Part shown: one piece after another, positions 1-8,049 of the stretch
Layout: each line of letters opens with the position of its first letter
How positions within the stretch are numbered: position 1 is the first letter of the stretch
Assembly (NCBI GenBank): GCA_900542325.1
Contig: UQMY01000002.1
Span: 1-64,000, forward strand
DNA: 64,000 bases
Direction of reading: 5' to 3'
DNA from: an uncultured Collinsella sp.
GTDB lineage: Bacteria; Actinomycetota; Coriobacteriia; Coriobacteriales; Coriobacteriaceae
The notes under the pieces: generated by a model
What the model was told of the DNA's origin: nothing
Seen by the model: only the letters and a program-made list of their open reading frames with translations
Database searches by the model: none
Position numbers and translations under genes: made by a program

Positions 1-57
1 CTGCTAGGCGGGCACTTTTACCGGGCGGCTAACCCACACAAACCCCCGAAGAGCCCT

Positions 58-687
58 TTAGTGCTTGCCGTTGGCGGAAGCGGCACCGTTTACGTGATCG
101 CGGGCATAGATCACGCCATGCACGATGGCGAGGCCCGCAGCGTCGGCGGCGCGGGCACAGGTGTCCTGGAAGTCCTCGGCCTCGCGGGCGCGCAGCTGCT
201 TGAGCACATAGTCTGCGACGGCCATCTTGCCGGGAGGGTTGCCGATGCCGGTGCGGATGCGGCTGAAGTCGCGGCTGCCCATCTTGTCGATGATGGAGCG
301 CAGGCCGTTGTGGCCGGCGTGGCCGCCGCCCACCTTGACACGTACGTCGCCGGCGGGAATGTCGAGCTCGTCGTGGATTACAAGCAGCTCCTCGGCCTTG
401 ATTTTGTACTCGCGGCAGAGCTTGGAGATGGGGCCACCCGAGGTATTCATATACGACTGCGGCTTGACCAGCACGATCTGGCGCTTGCCACCCTCTTCCT
501 CGGGATCGTTGATATTGATGAGCGCGACCTCGGCGCCGGCCTGGTTTTTCCAGTACGTGACGCCGGCCTGACGGGCCAGCTCGTCGATCGCCTTAAAGCC
601 GGCGTTGTGGCGGGTCTCGGCATATTCCTCGCCTGGATTGCCAAGTCCGGCAACCATGCGAATCTTAAGCGGCTGTGCAGCTGCCAT
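58..687 (-). CDS. pth: Peptidyl-tRNA hydrolase
   Basis: Hydrolyses the ester bond of peptidyl-tRNAs released from stalled ribosomes, recycling tRNA in the cytoplasm. The 209-residue product has the family's usual length. Near the N-terminus it carries VAGLGNPGEEYAETRHNAGF, including the conserved Asn and the catalytic His of the RHNAG motif; further in are KPQSYMN, a DELD stretch and GGGHAGHNGLRS, all standard Pth signatures. It lies downstream of prs on the same strand, an arrangement common in Gram-positive and actinobacterial genomes. A long perfect inverted repeat (807-880) sits between them, so it may be transcribed separately or partly by read-through. Start is the ATG at 687, preceded by GGAGGACA. 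Confidence 0.97.
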   Translation of the reverse strand: MAAAQPLKIRMVAGLGNPGEEYAETRHNAGFKAIDELARQAGVTYWKNQAGAEVALININDPEEEGGKRQIVLVKPQSYMNTSGGPISKLCREYKIKAEELLVIHDELDIPAGDVRVKVGGGHAGHNGLRSIIDKMGSRDFSRIRTGIGNPPGKMAVADYVLKQLRAREAEDFQDTCARAADAAGLAIVHGVIYARDHVNGAASANGKH

Positions 688-806
688 GTTTGTCCTCCGT
701 TACATAAAAAGTTTAATCAACGACAAAGGCTACCACGCCCGCCGAAGGCGAGACTTCGTTTCAGCGAAATCCCACCAGACAAAAGCGCGGCCGCGGCAGA
801 GCGAGC

Positions 807-880
807 CGTCGGAACAGAAGAAACCCCCGCGCGACCTTTGCGAAGCAAGGGGGAGCGCGGGGGTTTCTTCTGTTCCGACG
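807..880. terminator. Long perfect inverted repeat, terminator-like, between prs and pth
   Basis: Arms of 26 bp (807-832 and 855-880) are perfect reverse complements. They contain an AGAAGAAACCCCCGCGC block and its complement, and the 22-nt loop can itself form a short stem. On the minus strand it lies just past the prs stop codon at 911, as expected for a terminator. It is much longer than a usual intrinsic terminator and has no clean U-run outside the arm, so it may instead be a palindromic repeat reused as a terminator. Confidence 0.6.
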
Positions 881-910
881 GCGATGCGTCGGGTTGCAAG
901 GACGATGCGA

Positions 911-1897
911 CTACAGCGCGAAGTCGCCGCCGACGAGCGTGGAGACGGGCTCCTCGTGGTAAACGGCGGAGATGGCCTGAGCGAACTCCTCGGCGACCGA
1001 GATGGTCTTGATCTTGCCGCCGACCTCGACGGGAATGGCGTCGGTGACGACACACTCGACGATGGGGGCGTCGTTCAGACGCTCGATGGCAGGACCGGAG
1101 AAGATGCCGTGGGTGGCGCAGACGTAGATGTCGCCGGCGCCCATAGCCTTGAGCTCCTTGACGTTGGCGCACAGGGTGCCAGCGGTGTCGATCATGTCGT
1201 CGTTGATGATGCAGGTCTTGCCCTTGATGTCACCGATGATGCCCATGACCTCGGCGGCGTTGTGGCGCGGACGGCCCTTGTGGGCGATGGCCAGGTCGCA
1301 GCCGAGCATGTCGGACAGCTTCTTGGCGGCCTTGGCGCGGCCCACATCGGGGGAGACGACAACCAGGTTGTCGGTGTCGAAGTGCATGTCGTTGTAGTAC
1401 TGGCCAAACAGCGGCAGCGCGGACAGGTGGTTAACCGGGATATCGAAGAAGCCCTGGATCTGACCCTGGTGCAGGTCGAGGGTGATGATGCGGTTGACGC
1501 CGGCGCGCTCGAGCAGGTTGGCGACGAGGCGGGCGGTGATGGGCTCGCGCGGGCCGGCCTTGCGGTCCTGGCGAGCATAGCCGTAGTGGGTGATGACGGC
1601 GGTGATGGAGCGGGCGGATGCGCGCTTGGCAGCGTCGGTGGCGATGAGCAGCTCCATGAGCATGTCGTTGACGTTGCCGCCGGCCACGGACTGAATCAGG
1701 AAGACGTCGGCGCCGCGGACGGTCTCGTCGTAGCGGGCGTAAATCTCACCGTTGGCGAACTGCTTTAGCGTAAGGCCCGAAAGCTCGACCCCAAGGTACT
1801 CAGCGATCTTCTGAGCGAGGGGACGGTTGGAGGAACCGGAATACACGCGGATGGACTTGCGCATATTCTCCGACTTCTCGGGATCATTAATCGGCAT
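911..1897 (-). CDS. prs: Ribose-phosphate pyrophosphokinase (PRPP synthetase)
   Basis: Makes 5-phosphoribosyl-1-pyrophosphate from ribose-5-phosphate and ATP, feeding purine, pyrimidine, NAD, His and Trp synthesis. The 328-residue protein matches class I Prs throughout: SGSSNRPLAQ near the N-terminus, ITHYGYARQDRK (flexible loop and ATP contacts), the LDLHQGQIQGFF metal/PRPP region, VVVSPDVGRAK, and the PRPP-binding loop CIINDDMIDTAGT. The start at 1897 has AAGGAG about eight bases upstream. A second Met at codon 12 is closer to the usual family start but has no ribosome site. It lies between glmU and pth, all on the minus strand, but a terminator follows glmU, so prs probably has its own promoter in 1898-2040. 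Confidence 0.97.
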   Translation of the reverse strand: MPINDPEKSENMRKSIRVYSGSSNRPLAQKIAEYLGVELSGLTLKQFANGEIYARYDETVRGADVFLIQSVAGGNVNDMLMELLIATDAAKRASARSITAVITHYGYARQDRKAGPREPITARLVANLLERAGVNRIITLDLHQGQIQGFFDIPVNHLSALPLFGQYYNDMHFDTDNLVVVSPDVGRAKAAKKLSDMLGCDLAIAHKGRPRHNAAEVMGIIGDIKGKTCIINDDMIDTAGTLCANVKELKAMGAGDIYVCATHGIFSGPAIERLNDAPIVECVVTDAIPVEVGGKIKTISVAEEFAQAISAVYHEEPVSTLVGGDFAL

Positions 1898-2038
1898 TAC
1901 CCTTCTCCTTTATATCGAATGCCATATAGATGCCTTGTTGCATTGTAACCGCGCGACGGGGTTAATCGGGTCTTGATAACGTCTTTACCGTCAACGGACA
2001 CGAACCGACCACTCATCCGGCCGCGCAGGTCAGCATAG

Positions 2039-2072
2039 AAAAAGGAGCCGCCCCCATGGAGCAGCTCCTTTT
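2039..2072 (-). terminator. Intrinsic terminator of glmU
   Basis: Read on the minus strand, AAAAGGAGC pairs with GGCTCCTTTTT around a short loop, ending in a T-rich tail. It begins about 15 bases after the glmU stop codon. It separates glmU transcription from prs. Confidence 0.75.
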
Positions 2073-2087
2073 GTGCTTGGTAAAACG

Positions 2088-3500
2088 TTATACCTCGTCG
2101 TCCTCGTGCAGGCGGCGGCGGTAATCGGCGGCCCAGCCCTCAATATTTACCTGACGGGCGCGGCCCAGACCAAGTGCGTCGGCCGGGACCGGCTCGGTGA
2201 TGACGGAGCCGGCGGCCACGAGTGCACCGTCGCCGATCTGGGCGGGCGCGACCATCATGGTGTCGGAGCCAATGAAGGCGTCCTTGCCGATGACGGTCTT
2301 GTGCTTGTGCACGCCATCGTAGTTGCAGGTGATGGAGCCCGCGCCCACGTTGACGCCGGAGCCCATGGTGGTGTCGCCGATGTAGGACAGGTGCGGCACC
2401 TTGGAGCCCTCGCCGATCGTGGACTTCTTGATCTCCACGTGCGTGCCGGCCTTGGAGCCGTCGAGCATGTGGGTGCCCGGGCGCAGGTAGGCGCGCGGGC
2501 CGCAGTCGACGCCGTTCTCGATGACGGCCTCGATGGCGATGGTCTCATCGATGGTGCAGCCGCTGCCGACGGTGGTGTCGGTGAGGCGGCTGTTGGGGCC
2601 GAGCTGGCACTCCTCGCCCACGGTGACGTGGCCGATCAGGTGCGTCTGCGGCCACACGACGGTGTCGCGGCCGATGACGGCGTCGGGGCCGATCCAGGCC
2701 TGCGTGGGGTCGATGAAGGTGACGCCCTCGGCCATCCAGTGCTCGTTGATGCGGTCGCGAGCGATGGCAGTGAGCTGCGCGAGCTGGATGCGGCTGTTGA
2801 CGCCCAGGCCATCGCGGTAGTCGTCGCAGTGGAAGATGGAGACCGCCTGGCCATGGCCTTTGAGGATCTCGAGCATGTCGGGCAGGTAGTACTCGGCCTG
2901 CGCGTTGTCGTTGCCGATCTCGTCAATGTGGGCGGCGAGCTGCGCGCCGTCGAAGGCGTAGCAGCCGGCGTTGCACTCCAGCAGCGTGGCGGCCTGCTCG
3001 GGCGTGCAGTCCTTCTGCTCGATGATGCGCTCGATCTGGCCGTCGGCGCCCAGCTTGATGCGGCCGTAGCCAAAGGGGTCGGGCGGGGTCATGGTCATGA
3101 CGGTGCAGGCGAGCTCGCCGGTGGCGACGGTCTGCGCGAACTTGGCGACGGTGTCGGCGGTGATGAGCGGCAGGTCGCCGTTGAGCACCACGACGGGGCC
3201 TTGCGTGATGCCACAGGCCTCGAGCGCGACCTTCACGGCGTGACCGGTGCCCAGACGCTCGGTCTGCTCGACGCACTCGACCTTGGTGGCGCTGTTGGCG
3301 TAGGCGCCGTCGATGAGGGCGCGCATCTCGTCGGCGTGGCTGCCGATGACGACCACGACGCGGCTGCAGCCGGCCTTGATGGTGGCGTCGACGATCCACT
3401 GGACCATGGGCTTACCCAGGATCTTGTGCGAAACCTTGCAGTGGTTCGACTTCATGCGGGTGCCCTCGCCGGCAGCGAGGATAATTGCGGTTGCGTCCAT
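2088..3500 (-). CDS. glmU: Bifunctional UDP-GlcNAc pyrophosphorylase / glucosamine-1-phosphate acetyltransferase
   Basis: Catalyses the last two steps to UDP-GlcNAc, the precursor of peptidoglycan and wall glycans. The 470-residue length is typical. The N-terminal uridylyltransferase half starts AIILAAGEGTRMKS (nucleotide-binding loop) and contains VVLNGDLPLI and the FGYGRIK region. The C-terminal half is a left-handed beta-helix of imperfect hexapeptides (VIGRDTVVWP, GANVGAGSITCNYDG and so on) forming the acetyltransferase. I chose the ATG at 3500 because AGGAGAT lies just upstream and the protein begins directly with the catalytic loop; a longer in-frame extension runs antisense through the neighbouring gene and is not credible. 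It is divergent from the ECF operon, with a shared ~190-bp promoter region. Confidence 0.97.
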   Translation of the reverse strand: MDATAIILAAGEGTRMKSNHCKVSHKILGKPMVQWIVDATIKAGCSRVVVVIGSHADEMRALIDGAYANSATKVECVEQTERLGTGHAVKVALEACGITQGPVVVLNGDLPLITADTVAKFAQTVATGELACTVMTMTPPDPFGYGRIKLGADGQIERIIEQKDCTPEQAATLLECNAGCYAFDGAQLAAHIDEIGNDNAQAEYYLPDMLEILKGHGQAVSIFHCDDYRDGLGVNSRIQLAQLTAIARDRINEHWMAEGVTFIDPTQAWIGPDAVIGRDTVVWPQTHLIGHVTVGEECQLGPNSRLTDTTVGSGCTIDETIAIEAVIENGVDCGPRAYLRPGTHMLDGSKAGTHVEIKKSTIGEGSKVPHLSYIGDTTMGSGVNVGAGSITCNYDGVHKHKTVIGKDAFIGSDTMMVAPAQIGDGALVAAGSVITEPVPADALGLGRARQVNIEGWAADYRRRLHEDDEV

Positions 3501-3692
3501 GTGATCTCCTGTTACGTTATAGAGACGTGTGTTTGGAAACGATACACGGCGCAATATGATACCGCAGGCATATGACGAGCGCGTAACGTTTGGGCCGCGG
3601 CGGCTGGGTTTGTGGTTCCGGCGCGGCGGTTGCGCTGCTTGCGTGCGGCGTTGGCGGTGCTGCGGAGCTGTTGTTTGAGCGAGGGGACGGGG

Positions 3693-4586
3693 GTGCCCGT
3701 GGACAACATACGAGAGGAGTTTGGCGGCGAGCCCGTCGCGGCATTCTCGATGTCGCATCCGGCTGTGCCGGCACTCTATATAGTGCTGACGCTGGGGCTC
3801 ACCATGTTCTCGATGCAACCGGTGCTGATCGCGCTGTCGCTTGCGGGCGGGCTGGCATACGGGCTTGCGACGCGCGGTGCTGCGCGCACGTTGGGGGCGC
3901 TTCGCTGGCAGCTGCCGGTGATTTTGATTATCGCGCTGGTCAATCCGCTGTTTAGCGCTTCGGGTTCGACGGAGCTGTTTCGCATCGGCGTGCGCGCGGT
4001 GTATCTGGAGAGCATGGTATACGGCCTGTGTATGGGCGGGCTGTTTGTGGCGAGCGTGCTGTGGTTTGAGGCTGCGGCGTCGATGCTCGAATACGACAAG
4101 GTGCTCGCGTTGCTGGGCAACGCCGCGCCGGTGCTCGCGCTCATGATCTCGATGTGCATGCGGCTTATCCCGCAGTTTTTGCGCCGCGGCCGCACGGTGC
4201 TGGCGGTGCAGGACGCGATCGATGTGCCGGGGCGCGCGCCGGCTGACCCCGTGCGCTCGCGCCTGCGGGCGTCGAGCGTGCTGATGGGCTGGGGCATGGA
4301 AGATTCGCTTGAGCGCGCGGATGCCATGCGCTCGCGCGGGTGGGGTGCTGCGCCGCGCCGTACGACGTATGCGCTGTATCGTCTGGGGCGCGGCGATGTT
4401 GCCGCGCTGGTTGGACTTGCAATGTTTGGTGCCGCCGCGGTGGCGGTGGCATGGACCGCGACAACGCAGTATTCGTTTTACCCGCAGCTTTCGGTGCCCG
4501 CGCCGTGGCTGGGCTATGTCGTGTACGCTGCCTGGATGGTGCTGCCCTGCGTGCTGCATGCGATCGATGAGAAGAGGTTCGGCTGA
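3693..4586 (+). CDS. ECF transporter transmembrane T component (EcfT/CbiQ family)
   Basis: Membrane scaffold of an energy-coupling-factor importer that links the ATPases to a substrate-binding S protein. The sequence is hydrophobic, with about five to six membrane segments (for example LYIVLTLGLTMFSM and QLPVILIIALVNPLF). Near residue 210 it has the family's hallmark cytoplasmic coupling motif (RADAMRSRGWG, the Ala-Arg-Gly box). The start is uncertain: GTG at 3693 has AGGGGA five to six bases upstream; GTG 3699 and ATG 3751 are alternatives. Its stop overlaps the start of the ATPase gene (TGATG), indicating translational coupling. Gene order T-A-S supports one transport unit. Confidence 0.85.
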   Translation: MPVDNIREEFGGEPVAAFSMSHPAVPALYIVLTLGLTMFSMQPVLIALSLAGGLAYGLATRGAARTLGALRWQLPVILIIALVNPLFSASGSTELFRIGVRAVYLESMVYGLCMGGLFVASVLWFEAAASMLEYDKVLALLGNAAPVLALMISMCMRLIPQFLRRGRTVLAVQDAIDVPGRAPADPVRSRLRASSVLMGWGMEDSLERADAMRSRGWGAAPRRTTYALYRLGRGDVAALVGLAMFGAAAVAVAWTATTQYSFYPQLSVPAPWLGYVVYAAWMVLPCVLHAIDEKRFG

Positions 4587-6229
4587 TGGCTCGGTTGGAT
4601 AGGGGCCCGGTGTCGGGCGCGGCGTGCAACCCGGATATGTCGGCGATTGAGGTGCGGAGCCTGAGCTTTACCTACCCCGGGGCTGATGCTGCGGTGCTCG
4701 AGGGGCTCGACTGGTCTGTTCCCCAAGGTGCGTTTGCGCTGCTTGTTGGCGGTACCGGATCGGGTAAGTCGACGCTGCTGTCGTTGCTCAAGCCCGAGAT
4801 CGCTCCGGCGGGCGAGTGCACTGGCGATGCGCGCGTGCTGGGCGAGAACGTTGCCGACATGGACGTGCGCGCGTCTGCGGAGCGCGTGGGCTACGTGTTT
4901 CAGGATCCCGAGAACCAGATTGTGTGCGAGACCGTGTGGCACGAGATGGCGTTTGGCCTGGAAAACTTAGGCATGTCGCGCGACGAGATGCGCCGCCGTG
5001 TTGCCGAGACCAGCTATTTCTTTGGTCTGGAGGACTGGCTTCATCGCGATACCGATACGCTTTCGGGTGGCCGCAAACAGCTGCTGTCGCTTGCCGCCGT
5101 CCTGGCGCTGCGTCCGCGTGTGCTGCTACTCGACGAGCCCACGTCTCAGCTCGATCCCGTTGCCGAGAAGAATTTTCTGCACGCGCTGTTTCGCGTGAAC
5201 CGTGAGCTGGGCTGCACGGTTGTTGTGGCTACGCATCAACCGCGGCCGATGCTCGAGTATGCGACGTGTGCGTACCGGATTGAGGGCGGTCGCGTGCGCG
5301 AAGTGGCGGATATGGCTTCTTTGGGACGCCGAGAATCGCTGTTTTCCGATGACATGTTGGGGTGGGGTGCCATCCGATGTGCAAAAAACGGAGTATTCAG
5401 CAGGCGTGAGGACAATTTGGGCTCTCTGGAGCCGTCCGGGGACGTATCGAGCGCGAAAAAAAGTTCGGAACTGGACAAATCGTCCGAATTTGTGGCGCAA
5501 ACGTCGCTCGAGAACGGCTCGGAAGCCTTCCCGCGCACGGATGGAGGCAGAATACTCCAAAAAATGCACGGCGGGTCGGCTACCACCCTGTCGGAAGGCT
5601 GGTTTCGCTACGATCGCGCGGGCGGTTGGGTGCTGCGCGGGCTCGATGCGTCGTTTTCGGCCGGCGCGGTGCATGCGGTCGTGGGCGGAAACGGCTGCGG
5701 CAAGTCGACGATGCTCTCGGTGCTGGCCAAGACCGCCAAGCTGCAGCGCGGCCGCATGGTGCGCGGAGCGGCCTCGGCGGCGCTGTTGCCTCAGAATCCC
5801 AAAGCATTGCTGGTTGCCGAGACGGTTCGCGATGAGCTGATGGAATGGGCCTCGACCTGCGGATATGACGAGAACTTGGCGCGGGAGCGTGCGGCGCAAC
5901 TGGGATTGGACGGCCTGGAGACGCGTCACCCCTACGACCTCTCGGGCGGACAGCGCCAGCTGCTCGCGCTGGCAAAGCTGCTGCTGATTGGCCCCGAGCT
6001 GCTGCTGCTTGACGAGCCCACGAAGGGCTTGGACCTGGAGAGCCGCCTCATCATCGCTCGCGCCCTGCGTGACCATGCGAAGGCTGGCGGCACCGTCATC
6101 ATGGCTACGCACGATTTGGACTTTGCCGAGCAGGTCGCCGACGACATCGCCATGATGTTCGATGGCGAGATTGCCTGCATGGAGCCCCCGGCCGACTTCT
6201 TTGCCGACAACGTGTTTTATAGGGCGTGA
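4586..6229 (+). CDS. ECF transporter ATPase, two nucleotide-binding domains fused (EcfA-EcfA')
   Basis: Hydrolyses ATP to drive the ECF importer. It is a 547-residue fusion of two ABC domains that are separate proteins in many ECF systems. Domain 1: Walker A GGTGSGKST (about residue 55), signature LSGGRKQ (159), Walker B VLLLDEPTSQ. Domain 2: Walker A GGNGCGKST (367), signature LSGGQRQ (452), Walker B LLLLDEPTKG. The linker between domains, roughly residues 265-328, is unusual: it is polar and Lys/Ser/Glu-rich, its DNA is less GC-rich, and it is bounded by an interrupted inverted repeat (5379-5398 and 5550-5569), suggesting in-frame insertion of a repeat element. The start overlaps the T-component stop codon. 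Confidence 0.92.
   Translation: MARLDRGPVSGAACNPDMSAIEVRSLSFTYPGADAAVLEGLDWSVPQGAFALLVGGTGSGKSTLLSLLKPEIAPAGECTGDARVLGENVADMDVRASAERVGYVFQDPENQIVCETVWHEMAFGLENLGMSRDEMRRRVAETSYFFGLEDWLHRDTDTLSGGRKQLLSLAAVLALRPRVLLLDEPTSQLDPVAEKNFLHALFRVNRELGCTVVVATHQPRPMLEYATCAYRIEGGRVREVADMASLGRRESLFSDDMLGWGAIRCAKNGVFSRREDNLGSLEPSGDVSSAKKSSELDKSSEFVAQTSLENGSEAFPRTDGGRILQKMHGGSATTLSEGWFRYDRAGGWVLRGLDASFSAGAVHAVVGGNGCGKSTMLSVLAKTAKLQRGRMVRGAASAALLPQNPKALLVAETVRDELMEWASTCGYDENLARERAAQLGLDGLETRHPYDLSGGQRQLLALAKLLLIGPELLLLDEPTKGLDLESRLIIARALRDHAKAGGTVIMATHDLDFAEQVADDIAMMFDGEIACMEPPADFFADNVFYRA
5379..5569. repeat. Palindromic element inserted in frame in the ECF ATPase linker
   Basis: The left end GTGCAAAAAACGGAGTATTC (5379-5398) and right end GAATACTCCAAAAAATGCAC (5550-5569) are inverted copies. 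The outer five bases and inner nine bases pair; the A-rich middle does not. The ~190-bp segment keeps the frame open and encodes the Ser/Lys/Glu-rich linker between the two ABC domains. An inner pair TTCGGA/TCCGAA also exists. No transposase gene is inside. Confidence 0.6.
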
Positions 6230-6233
6230 TGGG

Positions 6234-6947
6234 ATGGCGGATTATCGCATCGTGCGCCTACTCGTAAAACTGGAGATACCGCTGCTGCTGGCGGTGCCAG
6301 CCGTGATGGCTGCGGCGTTGCTGGCGGGCGTTGAGCAGGCGGCGCTCGACATGCTTGTCGTGGTGGCGCTGGTGCTTGCGCTGTTCTTTGCAGGCTACGA
6401 GGCGTCGCGACCGGGCCTGCGCCAGATTATGCCAACGCTGGTTCTGGCGGCGTTGGCCGCGGCGGGGCGCATCTTGTTTGGCCCCATTCCCGACTTTAAA
6501 CCCGTGAGTGCCATCGCCATTATCGCGGGGGCGACGCTTGGCCGCCGCAATGGTTTTATGGTTGGCGCGCTGGCGGCGCTGACCAGCAATTTCTTTTTTG
6601 GACAGGGCATGTGGACGCCGTGGCAGATGTATGCCTGGGGTCTGGTTGGCTATGTTGGCGGCGCGCTGGCGCATGCCGGTGCGTTCGACCGTGCGGATGG
6701 AACCGTGCGCATGCCGGCGCTGATGGCATACGGCTTTGCCTCGGGCTTGCTCTACGGCGTTGTGATCAACGCGTATGACATCATCGGTTTTGTTCAACCG
6801 CTCACGTGGGCGGGCGCCATAGCGCGTCTTGCTACGGCGGTGCCGTTCGACATCACGCATGGCCTCGCGACCTGCGTGTTCTTGGCCGCTCTGTACAAGC
6901 CCTGGTGTCGCCGCATCAACCGCGTCGTCGTGAAATACGGACTGTAG
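6234..6947 (+). CDS. ECF transporter substrate-binding (S) membrane component
   Basis: Small integral membrane protein (237 residues, about six helices) that should bind the substrate and dock on the T component. It has the compact S-component layout and conserved-looking stretches FGPIPDFKPVSAIAIIAGATLG and a Phe/Trp-rich loop FFFGQGMWTPWQM, which resemble cobalamin/cofactor-type S proteins. The substrate cannot be read from the sequence. It starts at ATG 6234, five bases after the ATPase stop, giving a T-A-S operon with tight spacing. No riboswitch is visible upstream of the operon that would name the ligand. Confidence 0.75.
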   Translation: MADYRIVRLLVKLEIPLLLAVPAVMAAALLAGVEQAALDMLVVVALVLALFFAGYEASRPGLRQIMPTLVLAALAAAGRILFGPIPDFKPVSAIAIIAGATLGRRNGFMVGALAALTSNFFFGQGMWTPWQMYAWGLVGYVGGALAHAGAFDRADGTVRMPALMAYGFASGLLYGVVINAYDIIGFVQPLTWAGAIARLATAVPFDITHGLATCVFLAALYKPWCRRINRVVVKYGL

Positions 6948-6971
6948 GGCATTTCGCGTTCCCTCACGAAC

Positions 6972-7034
6972 TTGCGGTGGAATAGTTCTCGTTTTTGGCT
7001 ATTTGCTGCCCAAACAGGAACTATTCCACCGCAA
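6972..7034. repeat. 17-bp inverted repeat hairpin between convergent genes
   Basis: TTGCGGTGGAATAGTTC (6972-6988) and its exact complement (7018-7034) are separated by 29 nt. It lies in the convergent gap between the ECF S gene and exonuclease III. It could end transcription from both sides but lacks a U-tract. The GGAATAG string also occurs in the hairpins at 11429-11556. Confidence 0.6.
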
Positions 7035-7044
7035 CTTATAGGGG

Positions 7045-7090
7045 GAGAGGGGTCACATGATCCGTTTTCCTCCGTCCCCAGGGGATCAGT
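7045..7090 (-). repeat. Dispersed short repeat related to 37740-37765
   Basis: On the minus strand this stretch contains GGGGACGGAGGAAAACGGATCA. Very similar text occurs in the spacers of the palindromic array at 37740-37765 and, more loosely, 37980-38003. It is a small intergenic repeat of unknown role at the 3' end of the exonuclease gene. Confidence 0.4.
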
Positions 7091-7095
7091 TGGGG

Positions 7096-7914
7096 CTAGA
7101 GCTCTAGCGTGAGGGTGACGGGGCAGTGGTCGCTGCCGAAGATGTCGCCGCGGATGCCGGTGCCGCGTACGTTGCCGGCGATTGCGTCGCTTACCAGGAA
7201 GTAATCGATGCGCCAGCCGGCGTTGTTCTTGCGTGCATTAAAGCGGTAGCTCCACCAGCTGTAGACGCCCTCGACGTCGGGGTTTGCCGCGCGCCAGGTG
7301 TCGGTAAAACCGGCGTCGAGCAGCTCGGTAAACTTGCCGCGCTCCTCGTCCGAAAAGCCTGCGTTGCCGCGGTTGGACTTGGGGTTCTTAAGGTCGATCT
7401 CTTTGTGCGCCACGTTAAAGTCGCCGCAGGTTACGACGGGCTTGCCGGCCTCGCGCTCAAGCGCGCTCAAAAAGCCGCGGTAGGCGTCGTCCCAGGCCAT
7501 GCGCACATCGATGCGCGCGAGCTCGTTTTGGGCGTTGGGCGTATAGACGTCGACAAACCAAAACTTGCCGAACTCGAGCGCGCAGACGCGACCCTCGGTC
7601 GCGGCCTGCGCCACGAGCTCTGCCGTCTCGCCCTCGCTAGCGTAGGGTAGCAGTGCGTCGGCGCGCAGCACGCGCAGCGGTTCCTGGCGGCTAAAGACCG
7701 CAGTGCCCGAATAACCTTTACGCTCGGCGTAGCTCCAGGTTTGGTGATAGCCGGGCAGGTCGATATCGACCTGGCTCTCCTGCAGCTTGGTCTCCTGCAG
7801 CGCCAGGATATCGACGTCGAGTTCTTGCGCGATCTGGATAAAGCTCGGGTCCTTTTTGAGCACGGCGCGCAGGCCGTTGACGTTCCACGAGGCGAAAGTG
7901 TAAGTCTGAGGCAT
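7096..7914 (-). CDS. Exodeoxyribonuclease III / AP endonuclease
   Basis: Base-excision-repair nuclease that cleaves DNA 5' of abasic sites and removes 3' blocks. The 272-residue product is a standard EEP-fold enzyme: SWNVNGLRA at the N-terminus, LALQETKL with the metal-binding Glu, a VYTPNAQ stretch, CGDFNVAHKEIDL with catalytic Asp/Asn, a WRIDYFLVSD motif, and the terminal GSDHCPVTL with the catalytic Asp-His pair. Length and motifs match the ExoA/XthA branch. It is monocistronic, convergent with the ECF operon and divergent from the sirtuin gene. Confidence 0.96.
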   Translation of the reverse strand: MPQTYTFASWNVNGLRAVLKKDPSFIQIAQELDVDILALQETKLQESQVDIDLPGYHQTWSYAERKGYSGTAVFSRQEPLRVLRADALLPYASEGETAELVAQAATEGRVCALEFGKFWFVDVYTPNAQNELARIDVRMAWDDAYRGFLSALEREAGKPVVTCGDFNVAHKEIDLKNPKSNRGNAGFSDEERGKFTELLDAGFTDTWRAANPDVEGVYSWWSYRFNARKNNAGWRIDYFLVSDAIAGNVRGTGIRGDIFGSDHCPVTLTLEL

Positions 7915-8049
7915 GGTGTCCTTTCGACGGGGTTTGCAGGCTTAAGATTAGCGCAACAGGGGCGGGGTGGGCTCCGCGCGTGCTGACTCAAAGGCCGCAT
8001 GCCGGGGTGTCGCCCGATGCTGCCCGACCAACAAGGACGGAGGACTCAT

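Noticed and set aside
2073..3575. 500-codon open frame antisense to glmU
   Set aside because: It mirrors glmU codons; the product is a repetitive Gly/Ala/Val/Asp string with no family resemblance. It is a high-GC shadow.
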